Assembly (NCBI RefSeq): GCF_000975115.1 | Contig: NZ_BBRE01000001.1 | Coordinates: 186,001-250,000 of the forward strand | Direction: 5' to 3' | DNA: 64,000 nucleotides | Source of the DNA: Demequina oxidasica | GTDB taxonomy: Bacteria > Actinomycetota > Actinomycetes > Actinomycetales > Demequinaceae | Shown here: positions 26,024 through 35,527 of the stretch, piece by piece | How positions within the stretch are numbered: the first letter of the stretch is position 1 | Layout of the letters: every line of letters begins with the position of its first letter | Program-made: the position numbers and the translations under genes | The notes under the pieces: model-generated | The model's input: only the letters and a program-made list of their open reading frames with translations | Told to the model about the DNA's origin: nothing | Database searches by the model: none

Positions 26024-26434
26024 ATGTCAGACGTCGCATCACCACGATCGGGTTGGTACTTAGACCCCGAAAACCAGGAGCTTCAGCGCTACTGGGACGG
26101 AGCCGCGTGGACCACTAGGACGGCGCCCGCGCCGGGAATCACCCCGGTCACCGCCGCCGAGCACCAAGCAGCCGGGTCTGCGACATCCTCCATGACAACT
26201 GAGGCCGTAGCGCCAGCAGCAGCCACAGCCGCCACAGCCGCCACAGCACCGAGCGAACCACCTGCGCCGGCCCAGGCGTCGAGTGACCTGTTCCCCACTT
26301 CCGAGCAGCGGGCTCCTGCGCCCGAGCGTCCCAGCCGCCGGATTGGCCGGGGCACCATTGTGCTGATCTTTGTGGGCGCCATTGTGATCGCCATTGGCGG
26401 CAGCATGCTGCTCACGGGCGGCTTGCCCAGCTAG
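26024..26434 (+). CDS. Small DUF2510 membrane protein
   Basis: 136 residues: DUF2510 module at the N-terminus (SGWYLDPENQELQRYWDGAA), a 70-residue Ala/Thr/Pro-rich linker, and one C-terminal membrane helix (about 110-132), so it has almost no extracellular part. GAGGGAGG is just before the ATG. Its upstream region (ACTAAGGTCAGAC) resembles that of the DUF2510 gene at 27078 (ACTAGGGTCGGAC), suggesting duplication of gene plus promoter. It is convergent, 1 bp apart, with the next gene. Confidence 0.75.
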   Translation: MSDVASPRSGWYLDPENQELQRYWDGAAWTTRTAPAPGITPVTAAEHQAAGSATSSMTTEAVAPAAATAATAATAPSEPPAPAQASSDLFPTSEQRAPAPERPSRRIGRGTIVLIFVGAIVIAIGGSMLLTGGLPS

Positions 26435-26435
26435 C

Positions 26436-26927
26436 TCATTCGTTGCCGATGAGGCGGAAATGCTTGGCCTCCTGAAACTTGCGCGCGGCTTCCGGGTCCA
26501 CCTTGAGGTTCACGATCTCGGTGCTGTCATCCGCATACCGGATTTCCACCGCTAACACGTGGCGCCAATCGACTTCGAGGTTGCGTTCGAGCGCCTCGAT
26601 GTCGAGTTGCAACCGGTGCTTGTCACTGCTCGAGACCGCCAGGTCCATGGCGCATTCGTAGAGCATGAGTGCGCGCATCAGCGCCATCCGGTACGCGGCG
26701 GTCGTCACGTTCAGAGACGTGACCTCGCGGAGGGCAGCACCCGCGTGCTGCCATGCGACGCCAAAGCTGGAGGTGACGGATTCCGCTGGCAGTCTGGCGT
26801 GTGTCGAGCGACCCGAGAACACCGGATGGGCGGAGGCGACGACGCGCGCCGCGTCACACTCTCCCCCTACACCGGAGAGGCGACGCGGGGTGCTGAGGCT
26901 GTGGTGGTTGAACCGACGACCGTTCAT
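26436..26927 (-). CDS. Hypothetical protein
   Basis: 163 residues from the ATG at 26927 (MNGRRFNHHSL), preceded by GAGAGGAGAG. The frame reaches 27011 but without a better start. The body looks like a soluble alpha/beta protein (regions SLNVTTAAYRMALMRALMLYE and LAVEIRYADDSTEIVNLK). No domain recognised. It sits between the two DUF2510 genes and is divergent from the second one, so an association with them is possible. Confidence 0.6.
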   Translation of the reverse strand: MNGRRFNHHSLSTPRRLSGVGGECDAARVVASAHPVFSGRSTHARLPAESVTSSFGVAWQHAGAALREVTSLNVTTAAYRMALMRALMLYECAMDLAVSSSDKHRLQLDIEALERNLEVDWRHVLAVEIRYADDSTEIVNLKVDPEAARKFQEAKHFRLIGNE

Positions 26928-27077
26928 GGATGACTCTCCTCTCGAGCCACCCTCAATATTCCACCTGGGTCTGACACGACCACGCGTTGTACCGAATGCC
27001 GAGTTCATCACACAGTGCTTCCCGCATCGCGGGTGCCAGCACTAGGGTCGGACGCAATAGTCCCGAGGAGGAAACAC

Positions 27078-27932
27078 GTGTCCGACGCGTCTCAAGCACC
27101 GTCGGGTTGGTACCTCGACCCCGACCAACCGAGATTCCAACGCTATTGGGACGGCTCAGCGTGGACAACACGGAGGGCTCCAGCGCTATTAGCGGCGCCT
27201 CCCGCGCCCCCGGCGCCGGCGTTCAACGCGCGGGCGCACCCCGTGCACCCTGGCGAAGCGACGCCGCTCCCGTCGAGCACCCCCGGCTCCTTTGAGAGGC
27301 AGAGCTTCATACCCATTGACCTCCATATGAGTCAGGAGTTCACGTCGGCACCACTGACCCAGTACGCCGCTGCACAGAGTTCGCCCTCCACGGACGCGAA
27401 TCCCTCCTACGTCTCGACCTCCGCGGACTACGAGATGCCGGCTCTCACGGCACCCGTCAGGTACACGGCGCCCGCCCCCACCCGCTCGTCGCGAATCGGC
27501 AGCGGCACTGTCGCTGCCATCGTCCTCGGTGCCGTGGCACTCGCTATTGGTGGCAGCCTGCTGCTGACCTCCCTCAACGCCAGCGACGACCTCAACACGA
27601 GTGCCGACTCCCCGGTGACGGCGGCCACGGGCGGAGGCCAGACTGCGGACAGAGCGGCTCACGCAGACGTGCGCAACTTCGGGAGTGAGGTGGCGCTATA
27701 TGAGATCGAGAACCGCGAGATTGCCACGGTGACGGCCGAGGGCCGTGAATATGTGTTGAGCAGTCCCCAGGGCGAACACGCACGGCTAGCCATCACGGAT
27801 GGCGTGGAGTTCGGAGGATGGACCTCGTCGAGCTATGACCAATGGTGCATGTGGGTCACCGCGCCCTCAGGTGACATCAAGGACTTTCAGATGTCGAGCG
27901 CGCGTGGGTCCGGGCCCGGTAACTGTTCCTGA
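27078..27932 (+). CDS. DUF2510 membrane protein with extracellular domain
   Basis: 284 residues from a GTG at 27078, preceded by GAGGAGGAAACAC. N-terminal DUF2510 module (SGWYLDPDQPRFQRYWDGSA), a Pro/Ala/Thr-rich linker of ~125 residues, one membrane helix (about 145-168), then ~115 residues outside with two Cys (WCMWV and GNCS). The start upstream of this (27015) has no ribosome-binding site. The helix segment (AIVLGAVALAIGGSLLLTS) is closely similar to that of the 26024 protein, so they are paralogues. Confidence 0.75.
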   Translation: MSDASQAPSGWYLDPDQPRFQRYWDGSAWTTRRAPALLAAPPAPPAPAFNARAHPVHPGEATPLPSSTPGSFERQSFIPIDLHMSQEFTSAPLTQYAAAQSSPSTDANPSYVSTSADYEMPALTAPVRYTAPAPTRSSRIGSGTVAAIVLGAVALAIGGSLLLTSLNASDDLNTSADSPVTAATGGGQTADRAAHADVRNFGSEVALYEIENREIATVTAEGREYVLSSPQGEHARLAITDGVEFGGWTSSSYDQWCMWVTAPSGDIKDFQMSSARGSGPGNCS

Positions 27933-27984
27933 ACTGAGCCGTGGCCACGAGTCGGAAGGATTGCGCAGTGAGGCGAGGCCACCG

Positions 27985-28920
27985 TTATCCGGTCTCGTCG
28001 TCAAAGATTCCCGTGGACAGGTAGCGGTCCCCGCGGTCACACGCGATGAACGCGACGGTGGCGCCAGCGTTTTCACGGGCAATGTCGAGCGCGATCGCGG
28101 CCGCGCCGCCCGAGCTCACACCGAGGAGCAGCCCCTCGTGACGCGCGAGGTCGCGGGTGGTCGCAACGGCTCGTTCTTGGCTGACGGTCCGGATCTCGTC
28201 GATGTGCGTCGGGTCGTAGATCGCAGGCAAGTACCCTGGTGACCAGGCACGAATTCCGGCGATCTGCGAGCCGGGCGCGGGCTGAACCCCAATCACCTTC
28301 ACCTGCGGTGACAACGTCTTGAGCGACTTGGACAGCCCCGTGATGGTGCCCGTGGTCCCCATCGAGGACACCACGTGTGTCAGTGTTCCGCCGGTCTGCT
28401 GCCATAGCTCGGGCCCGGTGGTCGCCTGGTGCACCGCCGGATTCGCGGGATTCGCGAACTGGTCAAGGCGAAGCGCCGATTGTTCCGACGCGATTTGCTC
28501 TGCGACGTCCCGAGCATGCTCGATCCCCCGGTCCCGGTCGGTCTCCACGATCTCGGCCCCATAGGCGCGCATGGTCGAAAACCTCTCGCGCGACGACCCC
28601 GCGGGCATCACCAAGATCATGCGATAACCCTTGACGGCCGCAGCGGCCGCGAGCGCGATTCCAGTGTTGCCGCTGGTCGCCTCGACAAGGGTCGCGCCCG
28701 GAAGCAACGCGCCGGCGGCCTCCGCCGCTGCAATCATCGCGAACGCTGGACGGTCCTTCACCGAGCCCGCAGGATTGTTGCCCTCGAGTTTGGCGAGCAC
28801 CAGCGAGCCCCCGTCGCCGGATACGAGCCGCTGGAGCCGCACCAGTGGCGTATTGCCCACCACCGACTCGACCGTCGCGTATCGGCTCGGGTCGGGATTC
28901 TCGCTCGCCACGACAACCAA
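27985..28920 (-). CDS. cysM: Cysteine synthase B (O-acetylserine sulfhydrylase)
   Basis: 311 residues, PLP-dependent. The CysM-type motif EGNNPAGSVKDRP holds the Schiff-base Lys55. Further blocks are EATSGNTGIALA (about 82), MPAGSSRERFSTMRAYGAE, MGTTGTITGLSK (PLP phosphate loop) and GVSSGGAAAIAL. It makes cysteine from O-acetylserine or O-phosphoserine and sulfide (or another sulfur donor). Four bases separate it from the ileS end; the same strand suggests read-through from ileS. Confidence 0.94.
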   Translation of the reverse strand: MVVVASENPDPSRYATVESVVGNTPLVRLQRLVSGDGGSLVLAKLEGNNPAGSVKDRPAFAMIAAAEAAGALLPGATLVEATSGNTGIALAAAAAVKGYRMILVMPAGSSRERFSTMRAYGAEIVETDRDRGIEHARDVAEQIASEQSALRLDQFANPANPAVHQATTGPELWQQTGGTLTHVVSSMGTTGTITGLSKSLKTLSPQVKVIGVQPAPGSQIAGIRAWSPGYLPAIYDPTHIDEIRTVSQERAVATTRDLARHEGLLLGVSSGGAAAIALDIARENAGATVAFIACDRGDRYLSTGIFDDETG

Positions 28921-28924
28921 CTCG

Positions 28925-31900
28925 CTATCGCGCGTTGCTCTTGGTCACGGAAACTGCCAATACTTCGCCCGATGCCACGGTCACCTGAGCGGCGCCCGTC
29001 ACCGGATCCTGGGCCAGGGTCTCCCCCGCGATCAGCTCCGTGTGAGCCTCGACGGCCGCGACGCGGGCGGCGGGAACGGTGAGCTGCAGGCGAATGCGGT
29101 CCGACACGTTGAGCCCCGCGTTCTTGCGCTCGTCCTGGACGGCGCGCACGATGTCGCGGGCGTAGCCCTCGGCCTCGAGTTCCGGCGTCAGCTCCGTGTT
29201 GAGCAGCACGAAGCCGCCGGAGGGCAAAACTGCGGCCGCGGACGGGCCTACTTGCGCATCGTCCGCCGCACCGATCACGGTGGCCAGATCGTACTCACCC
29301 TCGACCAGAGCGATGCCGCCCGAGGTGACCACACCATCGGCCGAAACCGACCAGTCGCCAGTCTTGGAGCCCTTGATGGCCGCCTGCACCGACTTGCCGA
29401 TGCGGGGGCCTGCGGCGCGCGCGTTGACGTTCAGGCGCTGCTCCACGGGGTGCGCGGCGGTGAACTCTTCCGCGGTCACCCAGCGCACGGCCTTGACGTT
29501 GAGCTCGGACGCGACCAGCTCGCCGTAGGGTGCCATCGAGTCAGTGTCGGCGACGGCGACCTCGAGAGACGACAGCGGCTGACGCACGCGGATCTGCTCC
29601 TTCTTGCGCAGCGCGTGAGCGGTCGAGACCACCTCGCGCACCTGGTCCATCGCGTCCTTGAGAGATACGCCACCCAGCGACGAGTCACTCCACGCCGCGG
29701 GCGCCGTGGGGAAGTCCGTCAGGTGCACGGAGCGCCCGCCGGTCAGCCCGCGCCAGATCTCCTCGGTCAGCAGCGGCAGCAACGGCGCGCTCAGGCGCAT
29801 GAGCGTCTCGAGCACGGTGAACAGCGTGTCGAACGCGTCGGTGTCCTCATCCCAGAAGCGGTCGCGCTGCGTGCGTACGTACCAGTTGGTGAGCAGGTCA
29901 AAGAAGACGCGGATCGACTCGGAGGCGCCCGGGATGTCGAACTCCTCCATCTGGCGCGTCACGTCCGCGACCAGCTCGGAGGCCTTGGCCAGCACATACC
30001 GGTCCATGACGGGCAAGCCGGCTGCGGCTCCGTCCGCCACGGCCTTGGCGACGTAGCCGACGCCACCATTGGCGGCACCCGCGTACATCGTGAAGAAGTA
30101 GTACGTGCTCCACATGGGCAGCATGACCTGGCGCACACCCTCGCGGATGCTTTCCTCGGTGACCACCAGGTTGCCGCCGCGCAGGATGGGGCTGGACATC
30201 AGGAACCAACGCATCGCGTCGGAGCCGTCGCGGTCGAACACGTCCTGCACATCCGGGTAGTTCTGCAGCGACTTGGACATCTTGCGGCCGTCCGAGCCCA
30301 GCACGATTCCGTGGCTGATGCATGTGGTGAACGCCGGGCGGTCGAACAGCCCGGTGGACAAGGCATGCATCACGTAGAACCAGCCACGCGTCTGGCCGAT
30401 GTACTCCACGATGAAGTCGGCGGGGTTGTGGCTCTCAAACCACTCACGGTTCTCAAACGGGTAGTGGACCTGGGCAAACGGCATGGAGCCCGAGTCGAAC
30501 CACACGTCAAACACGTCGGTGATGCGGCGCATCGTCGACTTGCCGGAGGGGTCGTCAGGGTTGGGCCGCGTGAGGTCATCGATGTACGGGCGATGCAGGT
30601 CGGGCTCGCCGTCCTCGTTGAGCGGCAGGCGGCCAAAGTCGCGCTTGATCTCCTCGAGCGAGCCGTACACGTCGGTGCGCGGGAACTCGGGGTTGTCGCT
30701 GACCCACACGGGGATCGGCGTGCCGAAGTAACGGTTGCGGCTGATGGACCAGTCGCGCGCGTTCGAGATCCAGTTACCGAACTGACCCTCCTTGATGTGC
30801 TCGGGAACCCACGTGATTTCCTCGTTCAGCTCGACCATGCGGTCGCGGTACTCGGTGACGCGGACAAACCACGAGCCGATCGCGCGGTAGATCAACGGAT
30901 TGCGGCAGCGCCAGCAGTGCGGGTAGCTGTGGTCGTAGGTCTCGTGACGCAGCACCACGCCGCCGGCCTTCAGGTCCGTGATGATCTGCGTGTTCGCCTC
31001 GAACACCTGCTGTCCCTGGTACGGCGGCACCTCGTGCGTGAAGCGGCCGCGCGAGTCGATGGGGATGACTGGCTCGATTCCTGCGGCGAGGCAGACGTTC
31101 ATGTCGTCCTCACCGAACGCGGGGGCGAGGTGGACGATTCCGGTGCCGTCCTCGGTGGTCACGAAGTCCGCGACCAGCACCTGGTGGGCGTTGTCGCGGC
31201 CTCGGAACTCGCCGAACGGGGGCAGGTACCGCTTGCCTTCCAGTTCGCGTCCCAGGACGGTGCGCACGACCACGGCGTTTGCGGCCGATGCTTCGACGCC
31301 TTCCGCGGCCAGCTCGCCGATTTCGCGGGCATAGGCACCAATACGGGCGGTGGCCAAGATGACTCGCTGGCCGGAGAAGTCCGACTCGGAGCCAGGCTCG
31401 ACCACCGAGTACTCGATGTCCGGGCCCACGGCGGTCGCGAGGTTGGACGGCAGGGTCCACGGTGTGGTGGTCCAGATGATGAGCGACTCCTGCCTGCCGT
31501 CCACCACGGCGCGGTCGCCCTGGTCGTCGAGCAGCGGCAGCAGCACCGTCAGCGCGGGGTCCTGGCGCATCTGATAGACGTCGTCGTCCATCTTCAGCTC
31601 GTGGTTGGACAGCGGGGTCTCGTCGCGCCAGCAGTAAGGCAGCACGCGGTGCCCCTCGTACGCCAGGCCCTTGTCGTGCAGGGACTTGAACGCCCAGATG
31701 ACGGACTCCATGTACGTCACGTCGAGCGTCTTGTAGTCGTTCTCGAAGTCCACCCAACGCGCCTGGCGCGTGACGTAGGTCTCCCACTCGTCGGTGTACT
31801 TCAGGACGGAGTCGCGGCATGCCTTGTTGAAGGCGGCGATCCCCATCTCCTCGATCTGGCTCTTGTCGGTGATACCTAGGATGCGCTCGGCCTCGAGTTC

Positions 31901-32248
31901 TGCGGGAAGACCGTGCGTGTCCCAGCCGAACCGGCGCTCCACGCGCTTGCCGCGCATCGTTTCGAAGCGAGGCACCACGTCCTTGGCGTAACCCGTCAGC
32001 AGGTGGCCGTAGTGCGGCAGTCCGTTCGCAAAGGGCGGGCCGTCGTAGAAGACGAACTCATTGTCGCCCTCCTCGCCGCCGTCGGAGGTCACGGGACGGT
32101 TGTCGATGGACGCCTGGAACGTGTCGTCGGCCTTCCAGTACGCGAGGACCTCCTCCTCGAGCGCGGGGAAGCTGGGCGAGGGGCTGATCGCGGCGGCGTC
32201 TCCGGTGGCGGAGGTACGGTGCAGCGGGTAGCGAGCGTCGTGGGTCAC
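28925..32248 (-). CDS. ileS: Isoleucyl-tRNA synthetase
   Basis: 1107 residues from a GTG at 32248 ([10 protein letters not shown]), preceded by AAAGGACT. The HIGH motif is PHYGHLLTG near residue 80 and KMSKS is [13 protein letters not shown] near 655; the editing CP1 domain lies between. The overall layout ([31 protein letters not shown]) is that of the IleS2 type, common in actinobacteria and linked in other bacteria to low mupirocin sensitivity; the latter is inference. Preceded by a T-box leader. A long open frame antisense to it (28631-31879) is a codon-bias shadow. Confidence 0.97.
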   Translation of the reverse strand: MTHDARYPLHRTSATGDAAAISPSPSFPALEEEVLAYWKADDTFQASIDNRPVTSDGGEEGDNEFVFYDGPPFANGLPHYGHLLTGYAKDVVPRFETMRGKRVERRFGWDTHGLPAELEAERILGITDKSQIEEMGIAAFNKACRDSVLKYTDEWETYVTRQARWVDFENDYKTLDVTYMESVIWAFKSLHDKGLAYEGHRVLPYCWRDETPLSNHELKMDDDVYQMRQDPALTVLLPLLDDQGDRAVVDGRQESLIIWTTTPWTLPSNLATAVGPDIEYSVVEPGSESDFSGQRVILATARIGAYAREIGELAAEGVEASAANAVVVRTVLGRELEGKRYLPPFGEFRGRDNAHQVLVADFVTTEDGTGIVHLAPAFGEDDMNVCLAAGIEPVIPIDSRGRFTHEVPPYQGQQVFEANTQIITDLKAGGVVLRHETYDHSYPHCWRCRNPLIYRAIGSWFVRVTEYRDRMVELNEEITWVPEHIKEGQFGNWISNARDWSISRNRYFGTPIPVWVSDNPEFPRTDVYGSLEEIKRDFGRLPLNEDGEPDLHRPYIDDLTRPNPDDPSGKSTMRRITDVFDVWFDSGSMPFAQVHYPFENREWFESHNPADFIVEYIGQTRGWFYVMHALSTGLFDRPAFTTCISHGIVLGSDGRKMSKSLQNYPDVQDVFDRDGSDAMRWFLMSSPILRGGNLVVTEESIREGVRQVMLPMWSTYYFFTMYAGAANGGVGYVAKAVADGAAAGLPVMDRYVLAKASELVADVTRQMEEFDIPGASESIRVFFDLLTNWYVRTQRDRFWDEDTDAFDTLFTVLETLMRLSAPLLPLLTEEIWRGLTGGRSVHLTDFPTAPAAWSDSSLGGVSLKDAMDQVREVVSTAHALRKKEQIRVRQPLSSLEVAVADTDSMAPYGELVASELNVKAVRWVTAEEFTAAHPVEQRLNVNARAAGPRIGKSVQAAIKGSKTGDWSVSADGVVTSGGIALVEGEYDLATVIGAADDAQVGPSAAAVLPSGGFVLLNTELTPELEAEGYARDIVRAVQDERKNAGLNVSDRIRLQLTVPAARVAAVEAHTELIAGETLAQDPVTGAAQVTVASGEVLAVSVTKSNAR

Positions 32249-32261
32249 GGCGGCAGTCCTT

Positions 32262-32531
32262 TGGTGGCGCGGCCAGTTCGGGTACGAACTGGCCTGGGTG
32301 GAACGGGCAACTACTCTGCGCGACTCAATTCCCGAATCGGGAAATCTAGCCTCGCTGCGAGGACGCCTGCCGGAAAAACCAGCCGCGCGGTACCACCCCG
32401 CTTGCCCGGCGCATCGGCGCCGCACCACTCTGCTCTCGCTATGACGGGCTGCCCGTCCGGTTCTACTGGGCATCAACGTTCGACGCCGTTCTTCCGGAAG
32501 CTCGCCGGTGATAGCCGGGTCTGCGCTGTGC
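32262..32531 (-). ncRNA. T-box riboswitch (isoleucine, translational type) ahead of ileS
   Basis: The conserved T-box sequence GGGTGGTACCGCG is at 32386-32399 on the minus strand. The Stem I specifier is ATC (isoleucine codon) at 32510-32512, followed by A as expected. Downstream are two hairpins: TTCCCGATTCGGGAA at ~32329-32345 and a perfect 10-bp stem GGCCAGTTCG / CGAACTGGCC at 32271-32294 just before the ribosome-binding site. No U-run follows, which fits translational control as described for actinobacterial ileS T-boxes. A likely -10 (TACACT) is at 32538-32543. Confidence 0.85.
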
Positions 32532-32543
32532 GCACCAGTGTAT

Positions 32544-32867
32544 CCGCGATTGCTGAGCATCCCCAGACGCGCCCGCCGTGGGCCCCTAAACCGCCACAGT
32601 TTGGCCAACGTTTGGTATGGGAAACGAGGGCAAATTTGGGACAACTTTTAGGCCGCACACGAGAACGATTCTGTCGGGCGGGACGTTGTACAGATAGTGA
32701 CAATGGGACTCGCGTGCGCGGGCCCAGTAGTGCTTGTCTTTTCGAGGCCAAACACCTCATACTGAGCACATATCTCGACCCCGGGCGGCGCCGCCCCACG
32801 CATCGCGCGCCGCGACCATCGGCGTGCGACACACCTCCTGACCTGACCTAGTTTTTGGATTGCTGCT
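32544..32867. other. Divergent upstream region of ileS and the MFS gene
   Basis: About 320 bp with the promoter of the ileS leader at one end. No coding frame or structured RNA is recognised in it. The near-palindrome CCAACGTTTGG at ~32607 is noted but not assigned. Confidence 0.4.
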
Positions 32868-34601
32868 TTGTCGCCCCTCACGCAAACGCTGGAACTGCCG
32901 ATTCCCGCACTCGCCGCCTCTGACGTAGACGCGGAACCCGAAACCGACGCACTTGCGGAGGCGTTCGGCGTCGACTCGACCCACGAAACTTGGTACGACC
33001 CCGAGCCCACGACGATGTCAATTCCGATGGCCGGCGGCATGGAGACCCTGGTCGTCGACGAGTCGGTCACTGCCGAGCGGTCGTTCGAGTCGCTCACCAT
33101 CACCCCGCGCCGCGCCAAGCTCGCGCTGGCGGCACTTGCGGTTGGTGCGTTTGCCATGGGTGCTAACGAGGCTGCCGTCGTGGCCCTCAGCCCGCAGATC
33201 GCCACTGGTCTAGGCATTCCCGTCGCGACCATCGGACTGCTGGCCACCGCCTTCGCGCTGACGATTGTTGCCGCGACCCTGCCGCTGACGATGCTCACGC
33301 AGCGCCTCAGCCGCCGCCTCACCCTGACCTCGACGCTTGGCCTCTGGACCGCTGGCGTCGTCGTCGCGGCGACGGCTAGCAGCGTCGCACACCTCGCCAC
33401 AGGGCGAGTCCTGTCCGCCGCCGCACACGCCCTCTTCTGGGCGATCGTCGCCCCCACGGCCGCCCGACTCTTCGCCCCGCACCTGCGCGGTCGTAGTGTG
33501 ACCCGCATCCTGGTGGGCGCCGCCGCCGCCGGTGTGGTCGGCACTCCCCTGGTCACCGTGGCCGGCAAGAGCATCGGCTGGCAGGCGCCCTTCTGGGCGC
33601 TCGCGGTCTTTGGCGTCGTCCTGACTGTTGCCATGGCCCTCACGATGCCGGGCAAGCACCACATCACGGCCGATGCCGCGGAACAGTTTGCCGCCCCGCC
33701 CACCGACGAGCCCTCCCCGACCGCGCCCATCGCGCGTGGTGACCTACCCTCGAAGAGCGCCTTCGCGCGGGTACTCGCGGTCGCATTCCTGGCTTCCATG
33801 GCAATGAGCGGCACCTGGACGTACATCGTGCCGTTCTACACGGGCGAGGCCCGAGTCACCTCCGGTTCCGTGCCGCTGATGTTCGCGCTGGGAGGCGTGC
33901 TCGCCGTGGGTGCGACGCTGGCCGTCTCGCCGTACCTCGCCCGTCGTGCCGTGCGCACCGTAGCGGTCGGCATCCTCGCCCTCATGCTGGGCTGGTCGCT
34001 TCTCGCTCTCGCGCAACAGTGGAGCGCGATTGCCGCACAGGTAGTGCTGTCTACCGGCTGGGCCATCCTGCTCGCCGCGCTGCTGAACTGGGCCATGCGA
34101 CACACGCCATGGCGCACCGAGATTGGCGCCGGCGCGTACACGATGACCATGAATGCCGGCGCTGCCGCCGGGCCGATGCTGGGGGCGGCGATCGTCGCAC
34201 TCTGGGGCATCGCATGGCTCCCGGTGGTTTCGTTCGGACTCACATTCGCCGCGGCAGTGGTGACTCTTGGCGCGGACAAGTCCATGCGCCGCCGCTTGCA
34301 CGTAGAGCGACGCATCCGCATGGCCCGGCAGGAGCGCGACGCACTGCGTGCCCGCCGCCGCGAGTGGAAGCGCCGTTCGGAGGAGAAGTTCGAGCGTCCC
34401 AAGTGGAAGGCCAGTTCGGTCAAGACCGCTAGCCGCGACGTCGCCAAGCGCGCCGGAGCGGGGGCTGCGCGCGCCGGAGCGGGGGCTGCGCGGGTGGTCA
34501 AGCGCAAGCCGCAGTCGAACCGCCACGCCGATCCCACTGGCACCACGGGGCCCGGGACGAGCCGCCCGACCAGACAGCACACCGATTTCGACGCAGAATA
34601 G
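32868..34601 (+). CDS. MFS transporter (DHA1-like) with long basic tail
   Basis: 577 residues with a TTG start at 32868; an ATG at 33015 (MSIPMAGGMETL) is an alternative that removes the first 49 residues. Twelve membrane helices are visible between about residues 80 and 465, with the MFS loop motif TQRLSRRLTL after helix 2. Substrate unknown; similar proteins export sugars or drugs. The ~110-residue C-terminal tail is strongly basic (RRRLHVERRIRMARQERDA and so on) and carries a duplicated AGAGAAR unit encoded by a 21-bp tandem repeat near 34449-34490. No regulator gene adjoins it. Confidence 0.85.
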   Translation: MSPLTQTLELPIPALAASDVDAEPETDALAEAFGVDSTHETWYDPEPTTMSIPMAGGMETLVVDESVTAERSFESLTITPRRAKLALAALAVGAFAMGANEAAVVALSPQIATGLGIPVATIGLLATAFALTIVAATLPLTMLTQRLSRRLTLTSTLGLWTAGVVVAATASSVAHLATGRVLSAAAHALFWAIVAPTAARLFAPHLRGRSVTRILVGAAAAGVVGTPLVTVAGKSIGWQAPFWALAVFGVVLTVAMALTMPGKHHITADAAEQFAAPPTDEPSPTAPIARGDLPSKSAFARVLAVAFLASMAMSGTWTYIVPFYTGEARVTSGSVPLMFALGGVLAVGATLAVSPYLARRAVRTVAVGILALMLGWSLLALAQQWSAIAAQVVLSTGWAILLAALLNWAMRHTPWRTEIGAGAYTMTMNAGAAAGPMLGAAIVALWGIAWLPVVSFGLTFAAAVVTLGADKSMRRRLHVERRIRMARQERDALRARRREWKRRSEEKFERPKWKASSVKTASRDVAKRAGAGAARAGAGAARVVKRKPQSNRHADPTGTTGPGTSRPTRQHTDFDAE

Positions 34602-34607
34602 TGGAAG

Positions 34608-34626
34608 GCGCCGAGCCTCGGCGCAG
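34608..34626 (+). terminator. Hairpin after the MFS gene
   Basis: GCGCCGAG C CTCGGCGC, a short stable stem directly after the MFS stop codon and ahead of the VOC gene. No U-run follows, so it may be a weak terminator or a processing site. Confidence 0.4.
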
Positions 34627-34644
34627 TCACGAAAGGGCGTCGTC

Positions 34645-35034
34645 ATGTTCGGTTCAAACTCAGGGTTCGCGAGCTTCTCCACCAACGACCTCCCCGCCAC
34701 CTGGGACTTCTACAAGGGCAAACTAGGACTTCAGGTCCACGCCGTGGGGGACGACCTCAACATCACGTTTGCCAACGGCACTCACGTGTTGATCTACGGC
34801 AAAGAAGACCACGTGCCGGCGAGCCACACTGTGCTCAACATCATGGTGGAGGACATCACTGAGGCGGCGGCGATGCTCAAGCACGCTGGCATCGAACTCG
34901 AAAGGATTCTGGATTCCGGCGCGGACGGCATCTCGCGCTCGCCGGGACAGGGCATGCCAAATATCGGCTGGTTCAAGGACCCCGCGGGCAACTGGCTGTC
35001 GATCATCGAAACCACGGACGAGGCGATCTCGTAA
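34645..35034 (+). CDS. VOC (glyoxalase/bleomycin-resistance fold) protein
   Basis: 129 residues with the paired beta-alpha-beta-beta-beta modules of the vicinal oxygen chelate superfamily (ATWDFYKGKLGLQVHAVGDD, then HTVLNIMVEDITEAAAML and PNIGWFKDPAGNWLSIIE). The terminal DPAGNWLSIIE strand is typical. Function within the superfamily cannot be assigned. GAAAGGGCG precedes the ATG. Confidence 0.85.
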   Translation: MFGSNSGFASFSTNDLPATWDFYKGKLGLQVHAVGDDLNITFANGTHVLIYGKEDHVPASHTVLNIMVEDITEAAAMLKHAGIELERILDSGADGISRSPGQGMPNIGWFKDPAGNWLSIIETTDEAIS

Positions 35035-35045
35035 CGAAGAGCGCG

Positions 35046-35333
35046 TCACCACCCCGCGTGCGCAGCCGCTGCGCTCGCGATCGCCGATGCCGTCGAGGTA
35101 GGCACGCCCGCCGGCACGGAATCGTCTCCCGAGGCGACGAGCCACCACACGATCCCGCCCAAAGCGAGAAGTGCGATCACCACCCAGAACGCGATCCAGC
35201 TGCCCTTGCCGCTGGGGTCTTCGCCGCTGGATGGGGGCAGCGCGCCGCCATCCTCGTTAGGGTGCTGCATGCCACTCGGGTCGCTGGTGTTGCGGCCCAC
35301 ATTCGCGTTCGATTCCGGCTGTATTCCTGACAT
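35046..35333 (-). CDS. Small membrane protein with cytoplasmic disordered part
   Basis: 95 residues: ~45 polar residues rich in Ser, Pro, Asn and Gly, one membrane helix (WIAFWVVIALLALGGIVWWLV, about 46-66), then ~28 Ala/Ser-rich residues. No family recognised. Convergent with the VOC gene. Confidence 0.6.
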   Translation of the reverse strand: MSGIQPESNANVGRNTSDPSGMQHPNEDGGALPPSSGEDPSGKGSWIAFWVVIALLALGGIVWWLVASGDDSVPAGVPTSTASAIASAAAAHAGW

Positions 35334-35527
35334 GGTGTGCTCCTCACGCTCAATCTACTGACAGGCACGTCCGCGGTACTCACTTTCCAACTTACGCCTG
35401 TTACCCCTGGTGGAGGGTAGGCAATGGGATAAATTACGCAAACCAGCCCGCTCTTCGGGATCTTCACGCATATTTCGTATCGATTCGCAACTTTGTCTTG
35501 ACTCAAAACCGTACGTAGCATTAACAA

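Noticed and set aside
28631-31879. Open frame of 1082 codons on the plus strand opposite ileS
   Set aside because: It lies almost wholly antisense to a conserved synthetase; its low-complexity Arg/His/Val/Gly content is what GC-rich codon bias gives on the complementary frame. No ribosome-binding site or domain.
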